The translations under genes and the position numbers were made by a program. Shown in pieces: positions 42,077 through 50,929 of a stretch of 64,000 nucleotides of DNA. This stretch comes from Bradyrhizobium manausense (GTDB lineage: Bacteria; Pseudomonadota; Alphaproteobacteria; Rhizobiales; Xanthobacteraceae), in NCBI RefSeq assembly GCF_018130615.1, contig NZ_JAFCKB010000004.1:186001-250000 (forward strand), read 5' to 3'. The notes under the pieces were generated by a model. That model saw only the letters and a list, made by a program, of their open reading frames with translations, did no database searches and was not told the origin of the DNA. Numbering within the stretch: the first letter of the stretch is position 1; the number at the start of each line of letters is the position of its first letter.

Positions 42077-44203
42077 ATGGCCCGGACCACGGTAATAGGC
42101 GCGTGCCCCCATGATTGCCCGGACACCTGCTCCATCCTGACCACGGTCGAGGATGGCAAGGCGATCGCCGTCCGCGGCAATCCCGATCATCCGTTCACGC
42201 GCGGACGGCTCTGCGTGAAGGTCAACAACTATGAGGAGCGCGTCTACAGTGACAAGCGCATCCTCCATCCGCTGAAGCGGGTCGGCCCCAAGGGTTCGAG
42301 GCAGTTTCAACGGATCTCCTGGGACGAAGCCATCGAGACCATCGCATCGCGCTGGAAAACAATCATTGCCGAGCACGGCGCGCAGGCGATCCTCCCCTAC
42401 AGCTATCTGGGCACGCAGGGCATCATCAACGGACTGAACGTCGGAGATCCCCTCTTCAACAAGTTGGGGGCGACGGTTCTGGAGCGCACGTTCTGCGATT
42501 CCGCCTCGTGTACCGCCTACATGATGACGATCGGGCACACCCCGGGCGTCGATCCCGAAAGCTTCGTGCATTCGAAGTACATCATCCTGTGGGCCTGCAA
42601 CACGCTGAGCACGAACTCGCACCACTGGCCGTTCATCGAGCAGGCAAAGAAGGCCGGCGCCAAGCTCGTGGTCATCGATCCCGTAAAGACCCGCACGGCG
42701 CGCCTCGCCGACTGGCATATCCCGATCCGCCCCGGCACCGATGCTGCGCTCGCGCTTGCGATGATCCATGTCATCATCAAGGAGAACCTGGTCGATCGCG
42801 ACTACGTCGACAAATACACCGTCGGCTACGACGAGCTGGCAGAACGGGCGGCGAGCTATACGCCGGAATTTGCATCGCAGGAAACCGGCATTCCCGTCAG
42901 TGACATCGTCAAGCTGGCCAGGGAATTCGCGACCACGCCGCCCGCCGTCGTGCGGATCGGCGTCGCGGTCGAACGGCATGCCGGCGGCGGCCAGACCGTG
43001 CGCGCGATCGCCTGCCTTCCGGGACTGATCGGGGCGTGGAAACATGTCGGTGGCGGCCTGCTCCAGCTTCCGATCTGGGCATTCCCGGTCAGATGGGACG
43101 TGCTGATGCGTCCCGATCTGCAGCCGGAGAAGATGCGCGTGCTCAATTCCTGGCGCCTCGGAGCGGCACTGACCGGCGAGCTCGGCTTCGATCCGCCGAT
43201 CAAGGCGCTGTTCGTCTACAACGCCAATCCGATGGCGATGGTGACCGAGCAGGGCAAGCTCGAAAAGGGCCTAGAGCGCGAGGATCTCTTCACCGTCGTC
43301 AGCGAGCACTTCCTGACCGACACCGCAAAATATGCCGACATCGTTCTGCCGGCGACCACCCAGCTCGAGCAGAAGGACATCATGTTCTCCTGGGGACATC
43401 TTTACCTGTCCTACAACAACCAGGCGATCGCGCCGCTCGGCGAAGCTGTCTCCAACACCGAGCTGTTCCGCCGGCTCGCGCGCGCAATGGGCATGACCGA
43501 CCCGGCCTTCTTCCGGAGCGACGACGAGATCATCGAGGGCTCGCTGGACTGGAGCAACCCGGTGCTTGCGGGCATCACGCTCGATGACGTCAAGACCAAG
43601 GGCTATGCGCGCCTCAACATGCCGGCGCCGGCGGACTGGGCGCCGCATCGCGAGGGCAATTTTCCGACTGCGTCCGGCAAGTGCGAGTTCAAATCAACCA
43701 TCGCCGGCGGCGGCAACTTCGTGGTGCCGCTGTTCCGCCAGGGCTACAATGGCGACCAGGATGGCACGCCGGTCGATCCCCTGCCCCACTACATCCCGCC
43801 GAACGAGAACGCGCGAACGGCGCCGGCGCTCGCAACGCATTATCCGCTCAGCCTGATCTCGCCAAAGAGTCACGCCTTCCTGAATTCGAACTACGGCAAC
43901 CTGCCGGCCCAGACCGCGCAGGCCGGCGAGGAGCAGGCTGTGCTTCTCAACCCCGATGACGCGGCCCAGCGCGGCATCGTTGCGGGCGCGCCCATTCGCG
44001 TGTTCAACGATCGCGGCTCGTTCGAGGCCTTTGCGACGGTTTCACCGGACATCATGCCGGGCGTCGTGGTGGCACCGTCAGGCTATTGGCAGCGCTCCAA
44101 TCGCAAGGGCGCAACGGTGCACGCGCTGACGCCGCCCGCGTTCGCCGACCTCGGCCGCGCCCCGACATTCTCCGACATCCTCGTTCAGGTCAGCGGTGCC
44201 TGA
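42077..44203 (+). CDS. Molybdopterin-dependent oxidoreductase (Mo-bisPGD family) with N-terminal [4Fe-4S] motif
   Basis: A 708-residue large subunit of the DMSO-reductase superfamily (COG0243). Cys10, Cys14, Cys18 and Cys46 form the C-x3-C-x3-C ... C iron-sulphur motif. The molybdopterin domains follow: DLFNKLG-like region, then Cys140 in ERTFCDSASCTAY, the likely metal ligand; LWACNTLSTNSHHW, VIDPVKTRTARLADWHIPI and a C-terminal molydopterin dinucleotide-binding domain (about 590-700, AVLLNPDDAAQRGIVAG). No Tat signal is present, so it acts in the cytoplasm. It is first in a three-gene operon with a ferredoxin and an NADPH-ferredoxin reductase. The substrate is unknown. Confidence 0.93.
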   Translation: MARTTVIGACPHDCPDTCSILTTVEDGKAIAVRGNPDHPFTRGRLCVKVNNYEERVYSDKRILHPLKRVGPKGSRQFQRISWDEAIETIASRWKTIIAEHGAQAILPYSYLGTQGIINGLNVGDPLFNKLGATVLERTFCDSASCTAYMMTIGHTPGVDPESFVHSKYIILWACNTLSTNSHHWPFIEQAKKAGAKLVVIDPVKTRTARLADWHIPIRPGTDAALALAMIHVIIKENLVDRDYVDKYTVGYDELAERAASYTPEFASQETGIPVSDIVKLAREFATTPPAVVRIGVAVERHAGGGQTVRAIACLPGLIGAWKHVGGGLLQLPIWAFPVRWDVLMRPDLQPEKMRVLNSWRLGAALTGELGFDPPIKALFVYNANPMAMVTEQGKLEKGLEREDLFTVVSEHFLTDTAKYADIVLPATTQLEQKDIMFSWGHLYLSYNNQAIAPLGEAVSNTELFRRLARAMGMTDPAFFRSDDEIIEGSLDWSNPVLAGITLDDVKTKGYARLNMPAPADWAPHREGNFPTASGKCEFKSTIAGGGNFVVPLFRQGYNGDQDGTPVDPLPHYIPPNENARTAPALATHYPLSLISPKSHAFLNSNYGNLPAQTAQAGEEQAVLLNPDDAAQRGIVAGAPIRVFNDRGSFEAFATVSPDIMPGVVVAPSGYWQRSNRKGATVHALTPPAFADLGRAPTFSDILVQVSGA

Positions 44204-44205
44204 CG

Positions 44206-44511
44206 ATGACATATGTGGTCACCGACAATTGCCGCGGCTGCCGGTACACCGAATGCGTCACCGTCTGTCCCGTCGAATGTTTCCATGTCGACGACACCAT
44301 GACCTATATCGATCCGGAGAATTGCATCGACTGCGGCGGCTGCGCACCGGCCTGCCCGGTCGGTGCGATCGAGCCCGACTATCGTTTGCCTGCGGACAAG
44401 ACATTCTGGATCGACGTCAACCGCAAGCGAGCGGCTGAAACGCCCGTGCTGAGCGCGCGCCTGGTGCCCCTGCCGGGCGCCGATGAGCGCAAGGTGGCGC
44501 TCGGCCGATGA
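44206..44511 (+). CDS. fdxA: 7Fe ferredoxin (FdxA type)
   Basis: A 101-residue ferredoxin. Cys9, 12, 17, 21 and 25 form the N-terminal set of the FdxA pattern and Cys40, 43, 46, 50 the second [4Fe-4S] set with a following Pro (CPVGAIEPD). The C-terminal extension of about 40 residues is basic. It should carry electrons between the ferredoxin reductase encoded downstream and the molybdoenzyme upstream. It starts 2 bases after the molybdoenzyme stop and overlaps the reductase start (44508-44511, ATGA). Confidence 0.9.
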   Translation: MTYVVTDNCRGCRYTECVTVCPVECFHVDDTMTYIDPENCIDCGGCAPACPVGAIEPDYRLPADKTFWIDVNRKRAAETPVLSARLVPLPGADERKVALGR

Positions 44512-45830
44512 CGAGGCCTGCTGCCAGCGAGCGCCGCGTCGCCGTCATCGGCAGCGGGCCGAGCGGCTTCTACACGAGTGAAGCCTTGTTGCGCTCGGGC
44601 GTGCCGATGACCATCGATATGTTCGAGCGGCTTCCCGTGCCCTACGGGCTGGTGCGGTTCGGCGTCGCGCCCGACCATCCGAAGCTCAAGCAGGTCACGA
44701 CGGCCTTCGACCGCATCGCCGCAATGCCCGGCTTCCACTTCATCGGCGGCGTGACGGTCGGAGACGACGTCACGGTCGACGAGCTGCGCATGGCCTACGA
44801 CGCCGTCGTGCTCGCGACGGGCGCCGAGCTGAGCCAGGCCCTCGACGTCCCCGGCGAAACGCTACCGGGCAATCACAGCGCCGGCGATTTCGTCGCCTGG
44901 TACAATGGGCATCCCGAATTCCGCGATCGCCAGTTCGATTTCGGCCACGAGGCCGCGGTCGTGATCGGCCATGGCAACGTCGCGCTCGACGTCGCGCGGA
45001 TTCTCGCAAAAACGGCCGACGAGCTGCGCCGGACAGATATCGCGCGCCATGCGCTCGAAGCGCTGGCGGAGAGCCGGGTTCGCGAGATCTACGTCGTCGG
45101 CCGCGGCGGGCCGGCGCGGGCCAAGTTCACGGCAAAGGAATTGCGCGACTTTGTCGAACTCGCGGCGTGCGACACACGGGTCGATCTGCGCGACGTCACA
45201 CCGGATGAATTCGAGCCGCAACGCTCCGACGATCCGGAAACCAATGAAAAGCTGTCGCTGCTGCGCGCGTTTTCGCAGCAGGCCGCGACCAGGCCGCGGC
45301 GCTGCGTCTTTCGGTTTGGTCTGTCTCCGGTCGCGATCCGAGGACGAGACCGCATCGAGACGATCTCGTTCAAGCATCGATCGGGCGTCGTCGAGGACAT
45401 CGCGTGCGGCCTGTCCTTCAGCAGCATTGGCCGCAGGACGATGCCTGTTGCCGGCGTTCCCTATGACGCCCATCGCGGCGTCCATGCCAATATCGACGGA
45501 CGCGTCGCGATCGGTTCTGCTCTGGTCGAAGGCCTCTATGTCTGCGGATGGAGCAAGCGCGGACCGAACGGCACGATCGGCACCAACAGGGGCTGCGGGA
45601 TTGCGACGGCTGAGGCCCTGCTGGCCGATCTGTCCTACCGCCGGCCGCGCTCGGATGGCCGCGACGCGCTGCTTGCGCGCCTCGCCGGCCGGGCCGCACG
45701 CCTCGTGAGCTATCCGGATTGGATGACGATCGATGCGGCCGAGAAACGCAGGGGAGCCGCGCTCGGCAAGCCCCGGGAGAAATTCGTCACGATCCCGGAC
45801 ATGCTGGCGGCGTTGGATACGTGCCCCTGA
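44508..45830 (+). CDS. Ferredoxin-NADP reductase of the adrenodoxin-reductase (FprA) type
   Basis: A 440-residue flavoprotein. The N-terminal FAD-binding motif is VIGSGPSGFYTSEALLRSG, and the NADP-binding motif is VVIGHGNVALDVARILAK near residue 155. It also has the LPVPYGLVRFGVAPDHP signature and GWSKRGPNGTIGTNRGC near the C-terminus, both typical of adrenodoxin-reductase-like FprA proteins. It should move electrons between NADPH and FdxA. Third gene of the operon, start overlapping the ferredoxin stop. A hairpin with the stop codon in its loop ends the gene (45820-45838). Confidence 0.92.
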   Translation: MTRPAASERRVAVIGSGPSGFYTSEALLRSGVPMTIDMFERLPVPYGLVRFGVAPDHPKLKQVTTAFDRIAAMPGFHFIGGVTVGDDVTVDELRMAYDAVVLATGAELSQALDVPGETLPGNHSAGDFVAWYNGHPEFRDRQFDFGHEAAVVIGHGNVALDVARILAKTADELRRTDIARHALEALAESRVREIYVVGRGGPARAKFTAKELRDFVELAACDTRVDLRDVTPDEFEPQRSDDPETNEKLSLLRAFSQQAATRPRRCVFRFGLSPVAIRGRDRIETISFKHRSGVVEDIACGLSFSSIGRRTMPVAGVPYDAHRGVHANIDGRVAIGSALVEGLYVCGWSKRGPNGTIGTNRGCGIATAEALLADLSYRRPRSDGRDALLARLAGRAARLVSYPDWMTIDAAEKRRGAALGKPREKFVTIPDMLAALDTCP

Positions 45831-45838
45831 GGGGCACG
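45820..45838 (+). other. Hairpin with the stop codon in its loop, end of the redox operon
   Basis: CGTGCCCC (45820-45827) pairs with GGGGCACG (45831-45838), and the 3-base loop is the TGA stop of the reductase gene. There is no T-run, so termination there is uncertain. It lies between convergent genes 17 bases apart. Confidence 0.55.
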
Positions 45839-45847
45839 CATCGGCTC

Positions 45848-46066
45848 TTATTCCTGATCGACCAGATCGTCCTCGAGGATCGCCATCTGGAACTGGAACG
45901 AGCGATCGTCGTCCTCGTCGTCGACGAAGAGCACGCCGATGAATTCCTCACCGATATAGACCTCGGCGGAATCGTCCTTCTTGGGCCGCGGCACGACGCG
46001 GATCTTGGGATTGCCGAACACGCGCTTCAGATACGCATCCAGCTTTCTGACTTCTTTGACGTCCAC
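45848..46066 (-). CDS. DUF3126-family protein
   Basis: A 72-residue acidic protein, MDVKEVRKLDAYLKRVFGN at the start and DDEDDDRSFQFQMAILEDDL at the end, which matches the small alphaproteobacterial DUF3126 family of about 70 residues. Function is unknown. It lies downstream of cysE on the same strand (137-base gap), and this cysE-DUF3126 neighbourhood is conserved in Rhizobiales as far as remembered, so a link to cysteine or sulphur metabolism is possible. Confidence 0.88.
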   Translation of the reverse strand: MDVKEVRKLDAYLKRVFGNPKIRVVPRPKKDDSAEVYIGEEFIGVLFVDDEDDDRSFQFQMAILEDDLVDQE

Positions 46067-46203
46067 GGCAAGTCTCCGATCGAAATTGGTCGGCGGGTTT
46101 TAGGACGAGACGCGACGAACCGCCAGCATGAATTGCCAAAGAATTTGGGGACGACAAGGCCGGCAAAACCCGGCCCCAAAATCCGGCCCCTGGACTTGCG
46201 AGA

Positions 46204-47028
46204 TCAAAGCCCCATCGCGTTGATCATCTGGTCCATGGTGCGCGACGGCTCGGCACAGCCGGCCTCGCCGACGATCTTGGCCGGCACGCCCGCGACCGTG
46301 ACGTTATGCGGCACCGGCTTCACCACGACCGAGCCGGCCGCGATGCGCGCACAATGGCCGATCTCGATGTTGCCGAGGATCTTTGCGCCGGCGCCGATCA
46401 GCACGCCATGACGAATCTTCGGATGACGATCCTCGTTCTCCTTGCCGGTGCCGCCGAGCGTGACGCCGTGCAGGATCGAGACGTCATCCTCGATCACCGC
46501 CGTCTCGCCGCAGACGAAGCCGGTGGCATGATCGAGGAAGATGCCACGGCCGATGCGCGCGGCGGGATTGATGTCGGTCTGGAACACCGCCGAGGCGCGG
46601 CTCTGCAGGTAATATGCAAAATCCTTGCGTCCCTTCAGATAGAGCCAGTGCGCGAGCCGATGGGTCTGGATGGCGTGGAAGCCCTTGAAGTAGAGCAAGG
46701 GATCGATGAAGCGCGAGGTCGCGGGGTCGCGATCGTAGACCGCGACGAGATCGGCGCGGAAGGCGTTGCCGAGATCGGGATCGTCGCGCAAGGCCTCGTC
46801 GAAGGTCTGGCGCACCAGATCGCCCGAGAGCGCGGAGTGATCGAGGCGGTCGGCGACGCGATGGACCACCGAATCTTCGAGGCGGCTATGATGCAGCACC
46901 GTCGAATAGATGAAGGTCGCAAGCTCGGGCTCGCGGTGGACGATGTCCTCGGCTTCGCCCCGGATCCGATCCCAGATCGGATCGAGCGTCGCGAGCTTGC
47001 CTCCCGGATTGACCTGATGCACTGCCAT
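46204..47028 (-). CDS. cysE: Serine O-acetyltransferase
   Basis: A 274-residue enzyme that acetylates L-serine with acetyl-CoA, the first committed step of cysteine synthesis. The N-terminal helical domain (about residues 10-140) precedes a left-handed beta-helix with hexapeptide repeats and the catalytic segment DHATGFVCGETAVIEDDVSILHGVTLGGTG (here the His-Asp pair of DHATG and LHGVTLGG). The C-terminal tail is about 20 residues and ends in MDQMINAMGL, where the C-terminal Ile typical for CysK binding is replaced. The start is at 47028 as the frame beyond it lacks homology. Confidence 0.95.
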   Translation of the reverse strand: MAVHQVNPGGKLATLDPIWDRIRGEAEDIVHREPELATFIYSTVLHHSRLEDSVVHRVADRLDHSALSGDLVRQTFDEALRDDPDLGNAFRADLVAVYDRDPATSRFIDPLLYFKGFHAIQTHRLAHWLYLKGRKDFAYYLQSRASAVFQTDINPAARIGRGIFLDHATGFVCGETAVIEDDVSILHGVTLGGTGKENEDRHPKIRHGVLIGAGAKILGNIEIGHCARIAAGSVVVKPVPHNVTVAGVPAKIVGEAGCAEPSRTMDQMINAMGL

Positions 47029-47316
47029 GGATTTTCTCTCTGGGATCTGCTCTTCGAATGGGCTGGTTTTGTTGGCTCTATAGCACAGTGTAGGCGACAA
47101 AGTCCTGACGGGCTTGCCTGAGAGTGAACAGCGCGTTGCCCGGCGAAAGCATACCAACGCGTTGAAACACAACAGGTTCTTTTGGCGCCCCCAGGCGGCA
47201 AGGTCGGCTCAAAATGGTCAGAGTCTGGCCAAATTCAAGCCGGGCGGCGTCAAACTATTGGTGAATTTCACCTCGACCGTTATTGCGGGCATGGTCCAGC
47301 GGACGACGGAGCGGTT

Positions 47317-48678
47317 TTGAGCATCACCACCGACCAATTGCGCGCGAGCGCCGCGGGGACGTTCTGGCTGCGGCTGGCGGCGGTGGCCCTGCCCCTCCTG
47401 ATGATCGCGCCCGCGTTCTGGAACGGCTATCCACTGTTGCAATGGGATACCGGCGGCTATCTGGCGCGCTGGTACGAGGGCTACCTCGTCCCCAGCCGCT
47501 CCACCGTGTTCGGCCTCTATCTGCATTATGGCGAGAATTTCGGCTTCTGGATCAACCTCGCGGTCCAGTCGCTGGCGACGCTGTGGCTGTTGCAGCTGAC
47601 GCTGCGCGTGCTCGGCCTGATGCAGACATTCCGCTTCGTCGCGATCAGCCTGCTGCTGATCCTGTCGACGGCGCTGCCCTGGCTTGCGAGCATGCTGCTC
47701 ACCGACATTTTTGCAGGGCTCTCGATCCTGTCGCTGTTTCTCCTGATCGTCGGCGGCCGCCGCATCTCGGGAATCGAAAGAGTCTCGCTGTTCGTCTTCA
47801 CCGCCTTTGCCGCGGCGACCCACAGCGCCACGCTCGGCGTGCTGCTCGGGCTCTGCGCCGTTGGCTGGATGGCCCGGCCGTTCCTGGGACCTCGCCTGCC
47901 GATCGCCGGACTGGCCCAGGCCAGCCTCACGATCGTCGCGGGCGGCCTGATGCTGATCTCCGCCAACCACGCGCTGTCAGGCACCTGGGCCTGGACGCCC
48001 GGCGGCACCGGCGTCGCCTTTGGCCGCATGATGCAGGACGGCATCGTCGCGCGCTACCTCAACGACCGCTGCCCGCATGAGAGCTTCAAGCTCTGTCCCT
48101 ATCGCAATGAGCTGCCCGCGACCGCCGATGAATTCCTGTGGGGCAAGAGCATGTTCAACACGCTCGGCCGCTTCGAGGGAATGAACGACGAAATGGGATA
48201 CATCGTCGTGCATTCGCTCGCGGCCTATCCGGCCTGGCAGGCCGAGGCGGCGTTGCAGGCGATGGGGCAGCAAATGCTCCACGTCGCGACCGGCGAAGGC
48301 ACCAGCGGCTGGATTCCCCACACCTACGGCATCATCGAGCGCTATATCCCGGCGCAGGTGGCCGCGATGCGCGCCGCACGCCAGCAGCGATGGGCCCTCG
48401 ATTTCAGCTACGTCAACTGGCTCCATGTCCCGGTCGCGCTGGTCTCGATGCTAGGGCTGCTCGGGCTGCTTGGACACGCGCTTGCCCACCGCAGGCTCGA
48501 CGATCTGACGCTGCTGGCGACGACGGTGACGCTGGCCCTGCTCGGCAACGCCTTCATCTGCGGCGTGATCTCGGGCCCGCATGACCGCTACGGTGCACGC
48601 ATGGTGTGGGTTGCGACCTTCGTGGTGCTGATGGCGCTGTTTCGCTGGCTTGGCGACGACGAATCCAAAGCGCGATGA
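47317..48678 (+). CDS. Polytopic membrane protein of unknown function
   Basis: A protein of about 453 residues (proposed start TTG at 47317, after a GACGGAG run). There are about ten predicted transmembrane helices. The large soluble loop near residues 230-330 contains several Cys (DRCPHESFKLCPYRN) and a region NDEMGYIVVHSLAAYPAW. The N-terminal WNGYPLLQWDTGGYL and the loop layout recall glycosyltransferase-like membrane proteins, but no DxD motif is certain. It is not in an operon: cysE is divergent and the next gene is convergent. Confidence 0.75.
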   Translation: MSITTDQLRASAAGTFWLRLAAVALPLLMIAPAFWNGYPLLQWDTGGYLARWYEGYLVPSRSTVFGLYLHYGENFGFWINLAVQSLATLWLLQLTLRVLGLMQTFRFVAISLLLILSTALPWLASMLLTDIFAGLSILSLFLLIVGGRRISGIERVSLFVFTAFAAATHSATLGVLLGLCAVGWMARPFLGPRLPIAGLAQASLTIVAGGLMLISANHALSGTWAWTPGGTGVAFGRMMQDGIVARYLNDRCPHESFKLCPYRNELPATADEFLWGKSMFNTLGRFEGMNDEMGYIVVHSLAAYPAWQAEAALQAMGQQMLHVATGEGTSGWIPHTYGIIERYIPAQVAAMRAARQQRWALDFSYVNWLHVPVALVSMLGLLGLLGHALAHRRLDDLTLLATTVTLALLGNAFICGVISGPHDRYGARMVWVATFVVLMALFRWLGDDESKAR

Positions 48679-48682
48679 GACT

Positions 48683-49438
48683 TCAGGCGCGGCGTGACAG
48701 GAAATCCAGGACGCCGGTCTTGTAGACCTTGTCGCCGACCGCACGCATGTGATCGCGGCCCGGAATATCGAGCACTTCCGAACCTGGGATGAGCGCGCCG
48801 AGCGCGCTCGCGGAGCCCGCGACATCATCGGTCGAGCCGACCGCGATCAGCACGGGCACGTCGATGCGCGCGGCCTCGCCCCTGGTCATGAGATCGCGCG
48901 TGCCGCGCAGGCAGGCTGCGAGCGCACGGCGATCCGAGCGGGTTTGGTCCGCAAACGCACGAAACGTGCGGCCCACGGGATCGGTGACCTCGTCGAGCGA
49001 GGGCGCCTCCAACGCCTTGGCGACGCTCTCGCCGGGCCCGGTGCCCTCGATCAGGCCGCCGATGCCGATGCCACCGAGAATGGCCGAGCGGAGACGCTGC
49101 GGCTCGTTCAGCCCGAGCCAGGCCGTCATCCGCCCGCCCATCGAATAGCCCATGATGTCGGCCTGCGGGATGGCGAGATGATCCATCAACGCGAGCACGT
49201 CGCCGGCCATGGTCGGGATCGAGTATTGCGCGGGCTCGTAGAGCTTTTCGCTTTCGCCGTGGCCGCGATTGTCCAGCGCAATGACGCGGCGGCCGTTCTT
49301 GCGCAGCTCCGACACCCAGGTCGGGTAGACCCAGTTCACGTTCTTGCTCGAGGCGAAGCCGTGCACCAGGATGATCGGATCACCCTCGCCTTCGTCAAGA
49401 TAGGCCATTTCAACGGCGCCGTTGTGAAAGCTCGGCAT
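48683..49438 (-). CDS. Alpha/beta hydrolase
   Basis: A 251-residue hydrolase beginning MPSFHNGAVEMAYLDEGEGD. The oxyanion strand ILVHGFASSKN is at about 24-34, the nucleophile elbow GYSMGGRM near residue 97, and the catalytic His near the C-terminus in GRDHMRAVGD. It resembles esterase/haloperoxidase-like hydrolases of many Rhizobiales. The start at 49438 is preferred; an in-frame extension to 49555 is of low coding quality. It is convergent with the membrane protein and downstream of an unrelated membrane protein on the same strand. Confidence 0.85.
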   Translation of the reverse strand: MPSFHNGAVEMAYLDEGEGDPIILVHGFASSKNVNWVYPTWVSELRKNGRRVIALDNRGHGESEKLYEPAQYSIPTMAGDVLALMDHLAIPQADIMGYSMGGRMTAWLGLNEPQRLRSAILGGIGIGGLIEGTGPGESVAKALEAPSLDEVTDPVGRTFRAFADQTRSDRRALAACLRGTRDLMTRGEAARIDVPVLIAVGSTDDVAGSASALGALIPGSEVLDIPGRDHMRAVGDKVYKTGVLDFLSRRA

Positions 49439-49472
49439 CAGCAGTTCCGCAATGTTGTGGGGAAGATTGATC

Positions 49473-50609
49473 TTAGGCTGTAAGTGCCGCGTCCGCCAGA
49501 GCGGCTTCCGCTGCAATCTGCGCCCGGCGAAGGCGCCGGGCCCGTCTGCGATCACACCAAGCCTGCGTCAGGCGCTCGGTGGTCGCCTTGATCGAGGACA
49601 ACAGACCGAACAGCGTCAGCGCCGCGCCGAGCAGCCACAGCGTGAGATCGAACGCGCCGCCGACGAGCAGCAGCGCGCCGCGGCCGAGCACCTTCATGAT
49701 CGCGCGCGTCTTGCTGCCTTGCGCTTCGGCAAGCCGAGCCGCGCGCGCGACATCCTTGGGCCCTTCGGCGATGCGCAAGCTATCCATCGCGCCGCGTGTG
49801 CCGGTCTTCTCGGCGACGCGCGTGACGTCCTTGCCGAGCCGGACCAGCGCGCCGGCCTTCTCGACGCGGAACGCGGCCTTGATCGCGCTAGCGGTCTCGC
49901 CCGGACGAAACACCGATCCCTTGGCGACCGCGTTCTGAAGCATCGGCGTGTCGACCACCTCGCGCGCCGAGCGGCCGGCCCATGCGGCGAGACCTTCGCC
50001 TAGCCGTCCGACCTTGCGCGCATCCTTCACCAGCGTCAGCCCGGCGCGCACCGGCGCGGCGCCGCCGGCGGACACGTAGGTCACGGCCGTCACGGCAAGG
50101 CCCGCGGTGGCAAGACCGAGCACCAGGCGATCGGTATCCTCGCCCATGGCGAGATGCTTGCCCTCGCGCACGACGTCCCTGATATCGCCGATCACGAAGA
50201 GATCGCCGGCCACCGTTCCAGAAAGGCTCGCGACGTCGTCGGCATTGCCGGTGACGAGGCCGGTGGCAAAGCGCTTGGCGAAATGCGAGGAGGAGTTCTC
50301 GGCTTTGACGGCATCGCCGACCCGGCTCAGGAGGTCGTCGGGCAGCGCGACATTGCGGTCACGCGCGAGCGCGACAAAGCTGTCGGCAAGATCGGCATCG
50401 CCGGCCGTGAGCGCGGCTTCAATATTGTCCTGGACCAGGTGGTCGTCCTTCGCGAGGGCCGCATCGAGCTTGAGCTCGGACATGGCCGCCGGATCGTCCT
50501 GGGCGGCGAGAATCGCACCGGCCTCGCGCGCATGCGGCGCTACCTGTGCGAGCACAAGGCTGCATGCAGCAATCCCGGTCAACGCTGAGCTGATTCGCAG
50601 CCACTTCAT
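49473..50609 (-). CDS. Membrane-associated hypothetical protein
   Basis: A 378-residue protein with an N-terminal hydrophobic segment (about residues 8-22). A helical, Asp/Ala-rich region (about 30-110) follows, then a Gly/Ala-rich hydrophobic stretch (about 160-185), a long basic helical region and two further transmembrane segments near the C-terminus (LLLVGGAFDLTLWLLGAALTLFGLL). The last 30 residues are Arg/Ala-rich. No recognised domain. It may be an inner-membrane protein, exclusively alphaproteobacterial as far as remembered. The upstream region holds a 14-base tandem repeat (50629-50656). Confidence 0.7.
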   Translation of the reverse strand: MKWLRISSALTGIAACSLVLAQVAPHAREAGAILAAQDDPAAMSELKLDAALAKDDHLVQDNIEAALTAGDADLADSFVALARDRNVALPDDLLSRVGDAVKAENSSSHFAKRFATGLVTGNADDVASLSGTVAGDLFVIGDIRDVVREGKHLAMGEDTDRLVLGLATAGLAVTAVTYVSAGGAAPVRAGLTLVKDARKVGRLGEGLAAWAGRSAREVVDTPMLQNAVAKGSVFRPGETASAIKAAFRVEKAGALVRLGKDVTRVAEKTGTRGAMDSLRIAEGPKDVARAARLAEAQGSKTRAIMKVLGRGALLLVGGAFDLTLWLLGAALTLFGLLSSIKATTERLTQAWCDRRRARRLRRAQIAAEAALADAALTA

Positions 50610-50929
50610 GCCGAAAGCCTGGACATTCGCAGGGTCACTTGCGCAGGGTCATTTGCGCGCGATGGTACGTCTTTCGCCGCATTTGCGCGTGTCCACAGAC
50701 ATAGTATGCCAAAATTGCGACACAACGTCCCCGACGAAAGAAGGGCTTCTCTGAGGCGACAAGATTGTGTCGAATTTGCATGAGCAAATGAGCATGGGGC
50801 AATTGCGAACCTTTCGGTTCCGTCGGGCTAGCAATCAACTGCACCCATCAGTATGGTCCGCGGCGTCAATAATATGCCGCGTCACTGCTGATTGTGTCTG
50901 CCGCCATTGCCACTCCAGGATGAACTACG
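50610..50929. other. Intergenic region with clustered TTGCG motifs
   Basis: No gene seen. Between divergent genes, TTGCG or TTTGCG-like motifs recur at about 50640, 50654, 50684, 50716, 50776 (TTTGCA) and 50803, and there is a 14-base tandem repeat at the left end. It probably carries promoters and operators of both neighbours. Confidence 0.5.
50629..50656. repeat. 14-base tandem direct repeat
   Basis: CGCAGGGTCACTTG (50629-50642) is followed directly by CGCAGGGTCATTTG (50643-50656), 13 of 14 bases identical. It lies in the upstream region of the minus-strand membrane protein (start 50609). Confidence 0.75.

Noticed and set aside
41885-43045. Long upstream extension of the AraC gene frame into the molybdoenzyme gene
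   Set aside because: The extension is antisense to a clearly coding molybdoenzyme; the ATG at 41884 has a good ribosome site and gives the normal AraC length.
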